Shown in pieces: positions 6,774 to 6,861 of a stretch of 6,861 bases of DNA. The stretch comes from CAZGRP01 sp964527995 (lineage in GTDB: Bacteria > Zhuqueibacterota > Zhuqueibacteria > Oceanimicrobiales > CAZGRP01). The first letter of the stretch is position 1, and every line of letters starts with the position of its first letter. The notes below the pieces were generated by a model that saw nothing but the letters and a program-made list of their open reading frames with translations, ran no database searches and had not been told where the DNA came from. The stretch spans positions 1-6,861 of the forward strand of contig CAZGRP010000124.1 of assembly GCA_964527995.1 (NCBI GenBank), read 5' to 3'. The position numbers and the translations under genes were made by a program.

Positions 6774-6861
6774 TCGGCAAAACAATTTCCCATTACCGAG
6801 TTCTTGAGAAGCTCGGTGAAGGGGGAATGGGCATCGTCTACAAGGCCGAGGACACCCGGCT
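6770..6861 (+). CDS. Ser/Thr protein kinase, N-terminus only (3' end outside window)
   Basis: The ATG at 6770 overlaps the preceding stop (ATGA) and opens MIGKTISHYRVLEKLGEGGM, continuing GIVYKAEDTR to the window edge. Aligned with window positions 1-83, only three residues differ over 27 (I/V, V/I, K/R), while the DNA is about three quarters identical with mostly synonymous changes. These are therefore diverged paralogues rather than a fresh duplication. The glycine loop is intact. Lysine, HRD and DFG lie beyond the window. Membrane, TolB-like and TPR parts are expected by analogy with the gene at 1-2619 but are not visible here. Confidence 0.9.
   Translation, partial: MIGKTISHYRVLEKLGEGGMGIVYKAEDTR

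Overview
The window is moderately GC-rich bacterial DNA, coding almost throughout on the + strand. It comes from a signalling locus. Serine/threonine kinases that open MIG(K/Q)T.SHYR.LEKLGEGGMG and continue into a membrane anchor, a TolB-like domain and TPR repeats are typical of large environmental genomes such as Acidobacteriota, Zixibacteria and related lineages. That assignment is an inference from style only; nothing here fixes the taxon.

Layout. (1) Positions 1-2619 hold a nearly complete kinase-TM-TolB-TPR gene, cut by the window edge just inside its N-terminus. (2) Its stop overlaps (ATGA) the start of a second kinase gene at 2616. That gene runs only 24 codons, up to the glycine loop, and then stops at 2690. 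(3) Positions 2742-3956 encode a FIST-domain sensory protein. (4) Six bases later, 3963-6608 encodes a soluble GAF-histidine kinase-receiver-PP2C (SpoIIE/RsbU class) phosphatase of 881 residues. (5) Positions 6645-6773 read as the C-terminal end of a TPR kinase with no body, and its stop overlaps (ATGA) the start of another kinase gene at 6770, which runs off the window.

The simplest reading is a head-to-tail array of paralogous kinase genes joined by ATGA overlaps. One member has been gutted: its first 24 codons and last ~43 codons survive on either side of a two-gene FIST / histidine kinase-phosphatase cassette. An 8-bp direct repeat, GTGGAGGG, lies at both edges of the cassette in the same codon phase.

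How the genes may work together. A FIST protein next to a histidine kinase matches the known NosP/NahK arrangement, in which a haem-binding FIST protein controls the kinase in response to nitric oxide. Here the kinase carries its own receiver and a Ser/Thr phosphatase output, so a two-component phosphorelay would end in protein dephosphorylation rather than transcription. The target is not in the window: no STAS or anti-sigma gene is present. The flanking Ser/Thr kinases make it conceivable, but unproven, that the phosphatase opposes them. No RNA genes, CRISPR arrays, transposase genes or convincing terminators were seen, and there is no gene-free stretch longer than 300 bases.
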